In this document: piece after piece, positions 31,101 through 38,776 of the stretch
Layout of the letters: each line of letters begins with the position of its first letter
Numbering within the stretch: position 1 is the first letter of the stretch
Source of the DNA: Rikenella microfusus
Lineage (GTDB): Bacteria > Bacteroidota > Bacteroidia > Bacteroidales > Tenuifilaceae
DNA length: 64,000 bases
Direction: 5' to 3'
Assembly (NCBI GenBank): GCA_020722565.1
Contig: DYKO01000006.1
Location: forward strand, 108,783-172,782
The notes under the pieces: model-generated
The model's input: only the letters and a program-made list of their open reading frames with translations
Database searches by the model: none
What the model was told of the DNA's origin: nothing
Position numbers and translations under genes: made by a program

Positions 31101-32254
31101 ATAATGTGGTGCTATACGCCTCATCGGAATATGAATGCTTCGACCGCGATACTCAACAAATAACAGTTTGGGCAACACCAATTGCTGATATTGCTGTTGA
31201 TCCACCACTGAAAGTATTCCCCGATGCCACCTTTAATGTTTATAACCAATCCACCCCTGCTGCCGATAGCTGGAGCTATAGCTGGGATTTTGGCGACAAT
31301 GTGTTCTCTTCCGAAAAGCACCCGGGGAGCCATACCTATACCCGTTGGGGACCTAAGGTGAATGGTTTTAAGTATCGGGTTACATTACAGGTTGATGCCC
31401 CTAACAATTGTTCCGATGCCGATACAGCAATTATTTACCTTATGCCAACCGATCCTCAGGCTTCCTTCAATAATAGCATCGATTCTGCTTGTTCACCCAT
31501 GCAGGTGCAATTTGCCAATGCTTCGCTTTACGCTGATACATACTACTGGGAGTTTGGCGATGACTCAACTTCAACTGAGCGTGATCCCCAACACACCTAC
31601 TATAACCCAGGTTACTATACAGTAAAGCTTACCGTAACCAACGATGCCGGATCTCGTTTCTACTACAAGATACTAAGGGTTTATGATAACCCACAGGCAA
31701 ATTTTGCCATTTATCCCCAAAGGGTTATGCTTCCAGATGCAACTGTTCATGCTTACAACCTATCAACTCAGTTTAACCGTTGTCTATGGGATTTTGGCGA
31801 TGGAACCCAAACAAATGAGCGCGACCCTTTGCACACATACGAAAAACTTGGAGAGTTTAAGGTGTCGCTTTGGGTTTACATGGATTACGGGAATGATGTA
31901 TGTACCGATTCCATTTCAAAATATCCAGCAGTTTGGGTGGAGGGTATGGGATACATTCGATTTCCCAATGCTTTTAAACCCAATCCTGCAGGTCCCAATG
32001 GCGGTGCCTACGATGCCATTGATTACAAGAACGAGGTTTTCCATCCCTACCATTTTGGAGTGGTGGAGTATAAGCTGATGATTTTTTCCCGTTGGGGTGA
32101 GCAGCTCTTTACCTCAACCGATATAAACATTGGGTGGGATGGCTATGTTAATGGTAAACTTGCACAACAGGGTGTTTACATGTGGAGGGCCATAGGTAAG
32201 TTTACAAATGGCAAACACTTTGATATGAAGGGAAATGTAACCCTGTTACGCTAA
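25184..32254 (+). CDS. SprB-like giant PKD-repeat adhesin with IgGFc-binding N-terminus and gliding-type (CHU_C) C-terminus
   Basis: The 2356-residue protein has a signal peptide (about 1-25), then an N-terminal region (about 26-480) resembling the IgGFc-binding domain: TDTEFWFVVPE, VVATEDNTVVTFQLPAG, LNRGETFSLFP and TMITSSKPIAVTLKDDS. One Ig-like unit follows (about 490-565). About 19 PKD-like repeats then fill 570-2250, most with YxWDFGDG (for example WEFGDG, WDYGDG, WDFGDD), each opening with a Cys-P motif such as GCNPLTVSFTN. The final about 95 residues (IRFPNAFKPNPAGPNG, IFSRWGEQLF, WDGYVNGKLAQQGVYMW) are the gliding-motility-associated C-terminal domain, that is, a type B T9SS signal. 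A PorP/SprF gene begins 12 bases downstream, as with sprB-sprF. It is probably a surface adhesin; gliding itself is not shown. Confidence 0.92.
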   Translation: MVKCNLKRSTLLAITILLGAMGVRAQTDTEFWFVVPEVTISHAFPGGQPASFRIATGLLPATVTISMPANQYDPVTNPTGFPDIVIDMPAYTFHIEDLTCWIMNPCTPPGAGSADINKLENKPLNASGINKFGIRITSTNPITAYWEISRTNNKDIWALKGKNALGTEFYAPFQTHGNNTSIVDTPSAIDVVATEDNTVVTFQLPAGVEASYGNPMSNVPAGGTLTRTLNRGETFSLFPKGKSTLKTLKLRGTMITSSKPIAVTLKDDSFYHTSGGCYDIAGDQLIPTSITGKEYAVIRTFLNNHDHIYILGTQNGTHVTVYNTAGGIVATATVNAQQQLYYQIPAGQTYYRIVADKPVYVWHLGGFGCEQGGAILPPIDICTGSTQVAFARTSIENFYIIMMVRKGAETGFKFDGVVRNDLFSPASFVPVPSSDWSVARYGPFTTGQIPVGSHFMENTEDIFHLGIINGGSSSGCFYGYFSDYNELDVQAVVAGTNSEVLKTCYGNPVQLYAYGGTDYLWSPDSTLSDPSVQLPWATPKVNTKYKVVVSGACDMTDSAFIDVLVSTPLSASFVTDKVEGCAPLTVNFEDKSTGITYWRYDFGDGSAYLKYDTNPATPDPDPPNPFTFNHTFQNNTDSAITYKVVLLAKNADYCSEVYEKYITVYPSISSSFTPSSAQGCNPQIITFTNSSSSNTADSYLWEFGDGFNEVTNNPTGIVTHTFSSTFPFDTTYQMRMIATSPFMCRDTATASITIYSAFDADFAVDVTSGCSPVTVNIDNLSTGDTARYEWQLNGTLFKTTGLDTTLVLSNTTSTYIDYVIDLTVYNTGKRCQETVSRTIRVYPEVNAAFTTPHAQYCNLSNVVFTNATSPATTNPGNVSNTYIWDFGDGATSVLVNPSHIYDNQTNSSATYTVTLTARNQFGCEDVASTNITVYSQIYADFAVSPTAQCSPVTANIDNNSRGGIVTYSWDYGDGTPHSGTNLDHTHPYINNGLTPVTPTITLTVTNEGGCTDTESHDITIYPSVTAGFTTNVTEGCNELNVSYTNTSKANATVFYWDFGDGGSSIEPSPTHTFTNLTGSDVTYPVTLTVTTDYGCIAQASTNITVYPYIDAQFAIDTSYGCSPLGIRFTYTEYPGIVEYRWDWDGNGTTDQTTLPANPNFLNHTFVNQTGIAQDITPRLTVTNSHGCTKTTSTTVSVYPEVTAQFTPSIDAGCNPLSVALSNTSSNTGVGTPLVNPHYYWTYGDGGSSTQTSPNHIYINNDPNNNAIYQTKLLLVSQYGCTDSTYHDIEVYNRVESHFTLEYAENCTPFDVTFNPSAIGASQYIWTYDGAPGLPASETFANGNPFTRTFTNTDPNNIATYTVTLEAQNDEGCPAFESHDIEVYPVLDAQFNRSVEVGCSDLTVNLASTSTGGSLVYLWDLGNGQSATNTSVTHIFTNRGSVDSVYNVELKVINPLGCRDSITHTITVHPRVEAQFVFAQQSPCTPFYIDLTNTSLNGNSFHWFTVYNGDTLVNSKNPFPFLFDNLIPNTILTDTIKLVSLDAATGCTDTTFRTLTIYPRVVSKFDVDNVIGCNPLTVSFTNSSSGLGSYLWEFGDGSTAVDVDPDPHVYSHSLKDQSVQYTIRLTSTNSFGCRDESDTLITVYPLIKADYQWDLFEGCTPLTINLYNSSTSNLYKYRWDFGDGRPYSYNEQPGVITYVNPTNSPPVVNTPTITLRTSYAGDTLCIDSLKLPVKVFPHIYPEFSGNLEGCHPLTVKFNNQTVAYSSNNNYEWRLGTGVNSLLEEPELTYYNTDKFDDSTFTVKMIAVSEHGCSDSIEHNVVIHPRPYAAMELIGEYISCPPFEVEMDNNSLGTNLTFEYDFGDGDDSTATSAANMFHTFHNLTNTTQPYQIELRAVTEFGCDDSVYQTVYVFPEVVASYVANPGYQACNPFAVAFENNTLNARFYKWDFADGITSSLSDPNHTFLNFTETDTVYNVVLYASSEYECFDRDTQQITVWATPIADIAVDPPLKVFPDATFNVYNQSTPAADSWSYSWDFGDNVFSSEKHPGSHTYTRWGPKVNGFKYRVTLQVDAPNNCSDADTAIIYLMPTDPQASFNNSIDSACSPMQVQFANASLYADTYYWEFGDDSTSTERDPQHTYYNPGYYTVKLTVTNDAGSRFYYKILRVYDNPQANFAIYPQRVMLPDATVHAYNLSTQFNRCLWDFGDGTQTNERDPLHTYEKLGEFKVSLWVYMDYGNDVCTDSISKYPAVWVEGMGYIRFPNAFKPNPAGPNGGAYDAIDYKNEVFHPYHFGVVEYKLMIFSRWGEQLFTSTDINIGWDGYVNGKLAQQGVYMWRAIGKFTNGKHFDMKGNVTLLR

Positions 32255-32265
32255 GACGATTTTAA

Positions 32266-33249
32266 ATGAAGCAGTTTGGCAAAATATTTTTATTTTCATG
32301 GGTGTTTGCTGCGTTTAATGTTTATTCGCAGGATGTGCAGTTTACCCAGTTTTACGCTAATCCCCTTTATTTATCACCATCGTTTACAGGTGGAGTAGTG
32401 GGTTATAGGGTTGTAGCAAACTATCGTAACCAGTGGACCTTTGTTCCTGGATCGTTCAACACCTATAGTGTATCGTGGGATCACAATTCTCCTGCATTCC
32501 GAAGTGGAGTTGGTGTATTAGCCATGCGCGATCAGGCGGGCGATGCCAATCTGGCAAACACCCGTATAGGGGTACTTTATTCGTACGACATTGAGCCCCA
32601 TCCCGATTGGCACGTAAGACCTGGTATAGCATTTTTCCTTCAGCAAATTTCTATCAATTTTAGTAAGTTGATCTTTAGCGATCAGCTTACCTCTACACCT
32701 ATGCCCCCAACTTCAGTAACTCAGCCCGGAAAAGATGCAGTTTGGGATATTGACGTTTCCTCTTCCATTTTAGCCTACTCCGATAATTTGTGGTTCGGGG
32801 TTACATGGGATCACATGCTAAATCCTGTTGCAACTTTTTATGATGATAACTCTAGGGTTTCTCATAAGTTTACAGTTCATGGGGGGTACCGCTATGTAAC
32901 TAAAGGGTTCATTTTAAGCCGGATTGAGGAATCATTTACCGTAGCATTTAATTATAGGGTTCAGGATATCTACCGTCAACTTGATTTGGGACTCTATTTT
33001 TATTCTCAACCCCTAAGCTTTGGGGTTTGGTGGAGGGGTTTACCCAAAAATTCAACTAGCCGACGAATTGATGCCTTGGCTTTTATGGTTGGCTACAAAT
33101 GGGAACAAATTAGTGCTGGTTACAGCTACGATTTTACCGTTTCCCGTTTGGGTTTAAGTTCAGGTGGATCGCACGAAATTTCGTTTATTTATGAGTTCCG
33201 ACTTACTCCCAAAAAACGCTGGAAGGCTATACCCTGTCCTACCTTTTAA
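32266..33249 (+). CDS. PorP/SprF family type IX secretion membrane protein
   Basis: The 327-residue product has a signal peptide (about 1-21, ending VYSQ) and the family's signature start DVQFTQFYANPLYLSPSFTG, then RVVANYRNQW, and alternating strands of an outer-membrane barrel. In Flavobacterium the SprF member is needed for export of the giant adhesin SprB, which has a type B sorting domain. Here it lies 12 bases after such an adhesin gene and should be its dedicated partner. The last 11 bases overlap the 3' end of the convergent TPR/PD40 gene. Confidence 0.93.
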   Translation: MKQFGKIFLFSWVFAAFNVYSQDVQFTQFYANPLYLSPSFTGGVVGYRVVANYRNQWTFVPGSFNTYSVSWDHNSPAFRSGVGVLAMRDQAGDANLANTRIGVLYSYDIEPHPDWHVRPGIAFFLQQISINFSKLIFSDQLTSTPMPPTSVTQPGKDAVWDIDVSSSILAYSDNLWFGVTWDHMLNPVATFYDDNSRVSHKFTVHGGYRYVTKGFILSRIEESFTVAFNYRVQDIYRQLDLGLYFYSQPLSFGVWWRGLPKNSTSRRIDALAFMVGYKWEQISAGYSYDFTVSRLGLSSGGSHEISFIYEFRLTPKKRWKAIPCPTF

Positions 33250-35584
33250 TCCTTTTTATTTTTCCCCAATACACCATAATTATTACCCCCACAATAGCAA
33301 TAATTGCAAGTATTAACCAGATCATCTTACTATTCTTTGATATCAATAGGGTAGGTTCATTGTAGGTGTTATACAGAACTGTTTTTTGATCTGGTGATAA
33401 AACCATATAGCTATTTATTGCCATTTGCGATAAAAGAACAAGCAGTTCATCGATATTTCTGTTAAAGCCCTCGCTATTTTCTTTTCTGTATTTTTCAAAA
33501 AGTTCTGTTAATGAGGTTATATTATTCTTCAACATAATTTGGGTTAAATCTTGAGCTAACTGGTTGGAAACTTTATTTATGAGCTCATTATAAGATTTAT
33601 AAAAAACGGGTTGATTGTGTTGGGATAGTTTTTTGTGGGCTATGCTTGCCCTATTTTTATCTGAAGTAGTAGATATTTTATCGTAAAGTTTTGACAATGC
33701 CGGGAGGATGGTCAACTTGCTTTCTATTGTATTGAATGATGTTGCAAATTTGATAATATTCTCATTCTGGATTGATTGACTGAAGTTCCAGTTTTTTTTA
33801 AGTATGGGTATGATAAATTTTTGTTTTTCGGGAGGGGTAATCATGAGCAGAATTTCAGATAGATATTGCTCATCGTTTAAAATTTGTACATCCTGGGGCT
33901 TGATTATACTTGGGCTATCCGTTGGCCAAACCGGTTTTAAGTTCTCAGTATCCCCAAAGGGATTAGTATCAATTTGAAGGTTTGCTTTTTGAATTATTAG
34001 ATGTTTTTTAGGGGGAATATCAATTTTTTGAGGTTCCTCTTCTTTTTTTTCAATGCTTGCAATTTCAGAGTTTACAGGAGCAATATCCTCCTTCTTTTCA
34101 AGAAGTGGAAATCTTTTCCCATTAAGGAAAAGTGTGTAGTTTTTACTTGAAATGTTAAAAAGGTTAATGGATGATTGTTTGGGATCGATTTCGGCCACTC
34201 CTTTTTGAGATATTGTGTCAACTACCATCCAGTCGAACGATTTATCGCTGAGTCTTTCCTGAGCAAGATTTGAGGGGACAATACTTTTCTTAAATCGGGG
34301 TATGAAGAACTCCACCTCAAAAATATCCAGTTCACCATATGAACTTTCGTCGAACCGGGCTATTAGTCCTTTTGATCCATCTCCTAAGGGATGGAAGAAG
34401 AGGTCATCATCGGTAGTGTTAATGGGGTAACCCAGGTTGATGGGAGTTAACCATTCCCCCTTGCCATCGGATTGTGTTACAAATACATCGTATCCACCCA
34501 TGTTATTGTGTCCCTCGGAACTGAAAAAGAGAGAGGTACCATTGGCCGAAAAAAAAGGGGCTGTTTCGTTGAACGGCGTGTTAATAGTTGGGCCAAGGTT
34601 ACGGGCAGGCCCCCAATTGTTGTCAGAACTACGGGTGCAAACCCAGATATCAAGCCCTCCGTATCCCCCCTTACGATTACTTGAAAAATAGAGCTGTTTG
34701 CCATCGGGGCTTAGGCAGGCATGTACCTCGTAGGCTTTAGTGTTAACATTAGAGTTGATTTTACTTATTGGTGACCACTTTTTACCATTGAAATGGGAAA
34801 CATAGATGTTGCCATCCTGCTGATCGTCTTTGAACAAGTAAAGTTCGGTACCTTCGTAGGATAAGCAAAGTGTTGTGCAGTTACCATCTACGGCTAGGTC
34901 GAGAGTAATATTTACAGGCTTTTCCCATTCCCCGCTCGTTTTTTCCCTACTTACATTAATTGCATTGTAGAACTTTTGTTTGGTTGTGTAGGCCAGAACA
35001 TTACCGTCGCCCGAAACAACAGCATTAAAGTTTGAAAATCTATCATTAATACCCTCTCCCAGGTTGGCAATTATAAAGTTTACTGGATTGCGTTGAAGGT
35101 TCTGGGAGTTTTTTGCAACATTTACCTGATGGCTGAAGTATTCAAAATCCCAGTTCCCTTTACCCTTAGTCTGCTCATAAAATTTATTGTAGGCCTTTAA
35201 TGCATCATCAATTCTGTTATTAACAAGATAGGCATTTCCAAGATAGAAGAAAGCATCGATAGGGGCACGTTGTTCTGCTATCGATTCCTCATTGTATATT
35301 CGGGTTGTGTTTTTAACAGCTTTTTCTAAATATGGAATAGCTAGGTGCTTGCTACCGAGTATGTTAAGATAACAAAAACCTATTCGGAAATTTAGATTGT
35401 AGTTTTCGGGCTGGTGCCTGTAAATCCTTTGATATAAAGCCAGAGCCTCTTCGTAATCTTCGAAAAAAAAATAGGAATTTGCATCGCGATAGGTTTCTTC
35501 AATTTCTATTTTGGATTGGGCTAACAAGCCAAAGGGAATGAGAAGTAGAGTAATAAAGAGTAATATGTATATGTTCGATTTCAT
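33239..35584 (-). CDS. TPR and PD40 beta-propeller protein with C-terminal membrane anchor
   Basis: With the start at 35584 (MKSNIYILL) the product is 781 residues. A signal peptide (about 1-23, ending LLAQ) precedes TPR helices (about 30-160) and a PD40/WD40-like propeller (about 180-425) with repeats such as DGKQLYFSSNRKGGYGGLDIWV and GTSLFFSSEGHNNMGGYDVFV. This is the architecture of PorE-like T9SS accessory proteins, but the OmpA-like peptidoglycan-binding domain is missing. Instead a low-complexity stretch (about 430-740) ends in one membrane helix (MIWLILAIIAIVGVIIMVYW) and a basic tail. It lies 4 bases after its paralogue, so the two are co-transcribed; together with the adjoining SprF-like gene this suggests a role in secretion, which is inference. 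Confidence 0.8.
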   Translation of the reverse strand: MKSNIYILLFITLLLIPFGLLAQSKIEIEETYRDANSYFFFEDYEEALALYQRIYRHQPENYNLNFRIGFCYLNILGSKHLAIPYLEKAVKNTTRIYNEESIAEQRAPIDAFFYLGNAYLVNNRIDDALKAYNKFYEQTKGKGNWDFEYFSHQVNVAKNSQNLQRNPVNFIIANLGEGINDRFSNFNAVVSGDGNVLAYTTKQKFYNAINVSREKTSGEWEKPVNITLDLAVDGNCTTLCLSYEGTELYLFKDDQQDGNIYVSHFNGKKWSPISKINSNVNTKAYEVHACLSPDGKQLYFSSNRKGGYGGLDIWVCTRSSDNNWGPARNLGPTINTPFNETAPFFSANGTSLFFSSEGHNNMGGYDVFVTQSDGKGEWLTPINLGYPINTTDDDLFFHPLGDGSKGLIARFDESSYGELDIFEVEFFIPRFKKSIVPSNLAQERLSDKSFDWMVVDTISQKGVAEIDPKQSSINLFNISSKNYTLFLNGKRFPLLEKKEDIAPVNSEIASIEKKEEEPQKIDIPPKKHLIIQKANLQIDTNPFGDTENLKPVWPTDSPSIIKPQDVQILNDEQYLSEILLMITPPEKQKFIIPILKKNWNFSQSIQNENIIKFATSFNTIESKLTILPALSKLYDKISTTSDKNRASIAHKKLSQHNQPVFYKSYNELINKVSNQLAQDLTQIMLKNNITSLTELFEKYRKENSEGFNRNIDELLVLLSQMAINSYMVLSPDQKTVLYNTYNEPTLLISKNSKMIWLILAIIAIVGVIIMVYWGKIKRIKR

Positions 35585-35588
35585 TATT

Positions 35589-36881
35589 TTATGGCATTGG
35601 TATATCAAGAATCACATGAAATATGTTCTCATCGCCTGAATTGCTCTCATTGTTTTTGGAGTAGTATCCTTCCTTACCATTTTTAATGGGGAAAAGGAAT
35701 ATTTCATCGTCGGTGGTATTAATTGGATATCCAATATTTGCGGGTATTCCCCATGTTTTATTTTCGTAATTGGTGTAAAAGATGTCGAAGCCGCCCATGG
35801 TTTGGTGGCCGTTGGTGCTAAAGAAAAGACGTTGGCCGTTTTCGGTTAGGAAGGGAGCCATCTCATCGAAGGGGGTGTTTACATTTTTACCAAGGTTAAT
35901 AGGCTGTGACCATCCGCTGGATGTTCTGACTGACATCCATATATCGAATCCTCCGAAACCGCCCTCGCGGTTACTGCTAAAGTATAGTGTATCGCCGTTT
36001 CGGGATAGCGAACCAAAGGTTTGCCAACTCTTGGAGCTATTAATCTCTTTGGGGAATTTTGAAATCGGTGTCCATGAGTTGGTTTCCTTGTTATAGGTAC
36101 TGTAGTATAGGTTAAAAATATCATTATCGTTTCTAGAAAAAATCAAGATATTCCCGTTGGATGTAATGCCCACCGTTCGTATTTGTCCATCGGCATAAAG
36201 CTGGGGGTTAAGGTTAATGGGGTTATTCCAAAATTCGTTACCCCTGTTGCTAATAAGAATGGCATTGTAGAAGCGCTGAACCGACGTATAAACCAGTGTG
36301 TTCCCTGAGCTATCCGATACGGGATTTATTTCGGGGAAGCGGGTGGTAATATTTTTCCCCACTGGTGTGATAATATGTTTGCGGGGATTAGCCATCTGCT
36401 TTCGAGCGTTTGCAACAGCTTCCATCTCTTTTTTAACAATGCGAAGTTCCGTAATTTCATTTGTTTTGAGCCTAATTTGGTAGTTCTCAAATGCTTTCTG
36501 TGCCTTGTCGAACTGACCAAGAATACGGAGCGCTCGGCCATAGTAAAGTAAAGCTTCGCGGGGCGCATTGTTTTCGGTAAAGTATCCTTCCTTGTAATCG
36601 TTGGTAATTGAAGTAATAGCTTTTTCGAAGTAGGGTAGCGATTTATGCTTCTCGTTTGGGATGTTGAGGTAGCATAAGCCTATACGGTAGGCAAGGTTCA
36701 GATTACTGGGATATGCTTTGTAAATCTCTTGATATAAAGGGAGGGCATCGCGATATTCTTCGTAAAGTAGGTAGTACTCTGCATCAACAAAAATACGCCG
36801 GTAGTATGAACTTTTTTGTGCGCTCAAACTACTACCATTCACAAAAAGAATAATAGCAATTAGGATATTCCACCTTATCAT
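35589..36881 (-). CDS. TPR and PD40 beta-propeller protein (paralogue of the next gene)
   Basis: The 430-residue protein has a signal peptide (about 1-21), TPR helices (about 25-165, with FVDAEYYLLYEEYRDALPLYQEIY) and a PD40-like propeller (about 185-425) with TLYFSSNREGGFGGFDIWM and RLFFSTNGHQTMGGFDIFY. It matches the N-terminal 430 residues of the following gene in order and motif content but lacks its C-terminal extension and membrane helix. The pair therefore looks like a tandem duplication followed by a change at one C-terminus. It is the first gene of the two, behind the promoter at 36946-36977. Confidence 0.82.
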   Translation of the reverse strand: MIRWNILIAIILFVNGSSLSAQKSSYYRRIFVDAEYYLLYEEYRDALPLYQEIYKAYPSNLNLAYRIGLCYLNIPNEKHKSLPYFEKAITSITNDYKEGYFTENNAPREALLYYGRALRILGQFDKAQKAFENYQIRLKTNEITELRIVKKEMEAVANARKQMANPRKHIITPVGKNITTRFPEINPVSDSSGNTLVYTSVQRFYNAILISNRGNEFWNNPINLNPQLYADGQIRTVGITSNGNILIFSRNDNDIFNLYYSTYNKETNSWTPISKFPKEINSSKSWQTFGSLSRNGDTLYFSSNREGGFGGFDIWMSVRTSSGWSQPINLGKNVNTPFDEMAPFLTENGQRLFFSTNGHQTMGGFDIFYTNYENKTWGIPANIGYPINTTDDEIFLFPIKNGKEGYYSKNNESNSGDENIFHVILDIPMP

Positions 36882-36945
36882 ATTACACTTATTCCTTGCC
36901 GTTCCTTATGCTACTTTAATTGGTTTTACCTAAAAATTTACAATT

Positions 36946-36977
36946 CAAATATATAACATATTAATAAAAAAAAGCAA
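36946..36977 (-). promoter_or_regulatory. Promoter of the TPR/PD40 gene pair
   Basis: On the minus strand TTG (36977-36975), 21 bases and TATATTTG (36953-36946) match the Bacteroidota promoter; the start would be near 36940, about 60 bases before the ATG. Confidence 0.55.
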
Positions 36978-37308
36978 CTTTTGCTGATTTTGAAAATATT
37001 AACAGTTCTTTATTTAATTTATTACGATTTTAAATAGAGTTTGTTTCTATTGATATTATACAATTTGATCGAGTTAAAATTGCGGTTGATTAATTAAACC
37101 ATTGCTAATGTTTTTTGTAAAAAAACAAATGACGGGTTTAATTATGGCCATTTTTTTCATAAGCATTAATGCATAATGCTAATGGTTTGTTTATTTTATT
37201 TTTTACAAAATGAAGTGTTCCTCATACTAATATTTTTCCTTATGGATATGGATTTTTTGTTAAAGTTAATGGAATGTTAGTTTAGGGGGTGCGCTTTTAA
37301 CGCATAAA
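36978..37308. other. AT-rich intergenic stretch, no gene seen
   Basis: Together with the flanking promoter and terminator this fills the 485-base gap between two minus-strand units. It is strongly AT-rich with many A- and T-runs. I found no open frame with family motifs, no tRNA and no repeat. Confidence 0.6.
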
Positions 37309-37335
37309 GCAACGATATAATTTAATTATCGTTGC
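37309..37335 (-). terminator. Hairpin after the E2 gene
   Basis: GCAACGATA and TATCGTTGC form a perfect 9-bp stem with a 9-base loop, 32 bases beyond the stop of the E2 gene. The minus strand continues with only TTTA, so termination may be weak. Confidence 0.5.
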
Positions 37336-37366
37336 CCTAAATGCTAAGAGTATAACGAGTAAAAGA

Positions 37367-38683
37367 TTAGATATTATCTGACCTAAACGATTCTAGATTA
37401 TCGCGTAGCGATTTGAGGAACTGTCCGGCAAGTGCACCATCTATGACCCTATGGTCGTAGGATAAGGATAGAATGCATATTTGTCGAATGGCAATCACGT
37501 CTCCTGTTGGGGTTTCCATTACAACTGGCCGTTTTTTTACTGCTCCAATGGCAAGAATGGCCACCTGGGGTTGATTTATAATAGGGGTACCGGTAAGTGT
37601 TTCAAAGGATCCCAGGTTGGTAAAGGTAAAGGTACCGCCGGTAATTTCATCGGGTTTGAGTTTATTTTCCCGAGCCCTTAGTGCCAGATCGTTAATACTT
37701 TTTGCTAAACCAGCAAGGTTTAGTGTTTCGGCTCGTTTAACTACAGGTACGATAAGATTTCCATTGGGCAGGGCTGTGGCTATTCCAAGGTTAACATTTC
37801 GTTTCAAAATAATATTTTCGCCCTCTATGGATGAGTTTATAAGCGGATAACGTTTAATTTCGGTAACAGTGGCTTGGGCAAAAAGGTGGGTAAGGGTTAG
37901 CTTATCGCCATAGATTTTTTGAAAGTTATCCTTGTTTGCCTCACGCCAGTTAACTATGTTGGTAACATCTACTTCAATAAACGAGGCTACATGAGCAGAG
38001 GTTTGCTTTGACCGCACCATGTGCTCGGCAATAAGCTTACGCATGCGATCCATTGGAACTACTTCGTAAGCTAAAGTAGAGTAGGGCTCGGGTTGGTTTG
38101 CAGGCGTGGAGCTAGCAACTTGTTCCTGCACTATTTTTTCTTTGGCCTCTGCCTCAATTTTTGATATACGGTTACTGCGTAGTTCGATAAAACGGGTTAG
38201 GTCGTCTTTGGTAATACGCCCATTAAGCCCGCTACCCTCAATGGAGCTAAGTTCATTAATGCTGATTCCTTCCTGTTTTGCAATGTTTCGTACCAGAGGA
38301 GAGATGTAACGGGTTGAAATTTCCTGATTCTCAACTAAAACTTCATTGCTTATAATTGGTTCACTTGCTTTGTTTTGGGGTATGGGCTCATTGGTTAAGT
38401 TTGAAATATTTTTAACCGTAAATGAAGAAGTTTCGGTTTCGCCTTCAACTTCAATAGTGCAAATGGCTTGCCCTACCTGAGGCGAATCACCTTCAGAAAA
38501 AAGTAATTGGTTTACTCTCCCATTGCATGTTGAAGGAACTTCTGAATCCACTTTATCTGTAGCAATTTCTGCTAAGGGCTGATCGGTCTCAATAACATCG
38601 CCTACTTTTACGAGCCATTTAGTTATTTTAGCTTCGGTTACCCCCTCGCCCATCGCGGGGAGTAATATTTTAACTTCTGCCAT
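37367..38683 (-). CDS. 2-oxoacid dehydrogenase E2 (dihydrolipoamide acyltransferase)
   Basis: The 438-residue protein has the three E2 parts: a lipoyl domain (about 1-78) with lipoylated K44 in TDKVDSEVPS, a peripheral-subunit-binding domain (about 123-165, ISPLVRNIAKQEGI and GRITKDDL), and the trimeric catalytic acyltransferase (about 205-435) ending with SYDHRVIDGALAGQFL, in which His and Asp are the catalytic pair. The lipoyl sequence with DKVDSEV and the single lipoyl domain suit branched-chain or 2-oxoglutarate E2 more than pyruvate E2. E1 and E3 genes are not nearby, so the precise complex stays open. Confidence 0.9.
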   Translation of the reverse strand: MAEVKILLPAMGEGVTEAKITKWLVKVGDVIETDQPLAEIATDKVDSEVPSTCNGRVNQLLFSEGDSPQVGQAICTIEVEGETETSSFTVKNISNLTNEPIPQNKASEPIISNEVLVENQEISTRYISPLVRNIAKQEGISINELSSIEGSGLNGRITKDDLTRFIELRSNRISKIEAEAKEKIVQEQVASSTPANQPEPYSTLAYEVVPMDRMRKLIAEHMVRSKQTSAHVASFIEVDVTNIVNWREANKDNFQKIYGDKLTLTHLFAQATVTEIKRYPLINSSIEGENIILKRNVNLGIATALPNGNLIVPVVKRAETLNLAGLAKSINDLALRARENKLKPDEITGGTFTFTNLGSFETLTGTPIINQPQVAILAIGAVKKRPVVMETPTGDVIAIRQICILSLSYDHRVIDGALAGQFLKSLRDNLESFRSDNI

Positions 38684-38776
38684 AATGCTTTAGGGTTGCT
38701 TTAATTTTATGTTATGCAACCTACTAACACAATTTAGAGAAAAAGGTTGATATTACCCCTGAAAAATTTGCTTTTA

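Noticed and set aside
25184..32254. Open frames on the opposite strand and in other frames inside the PKD adhesin
   Set aside because: They carry no family motifs and lie wholly within a strongly supported gene.
36978..37308. Regulatory RNA in the AT-rich gap
   Set aside because: No stable stem or conserved block could be seen other than the terminal hairpin at 37309-37335.
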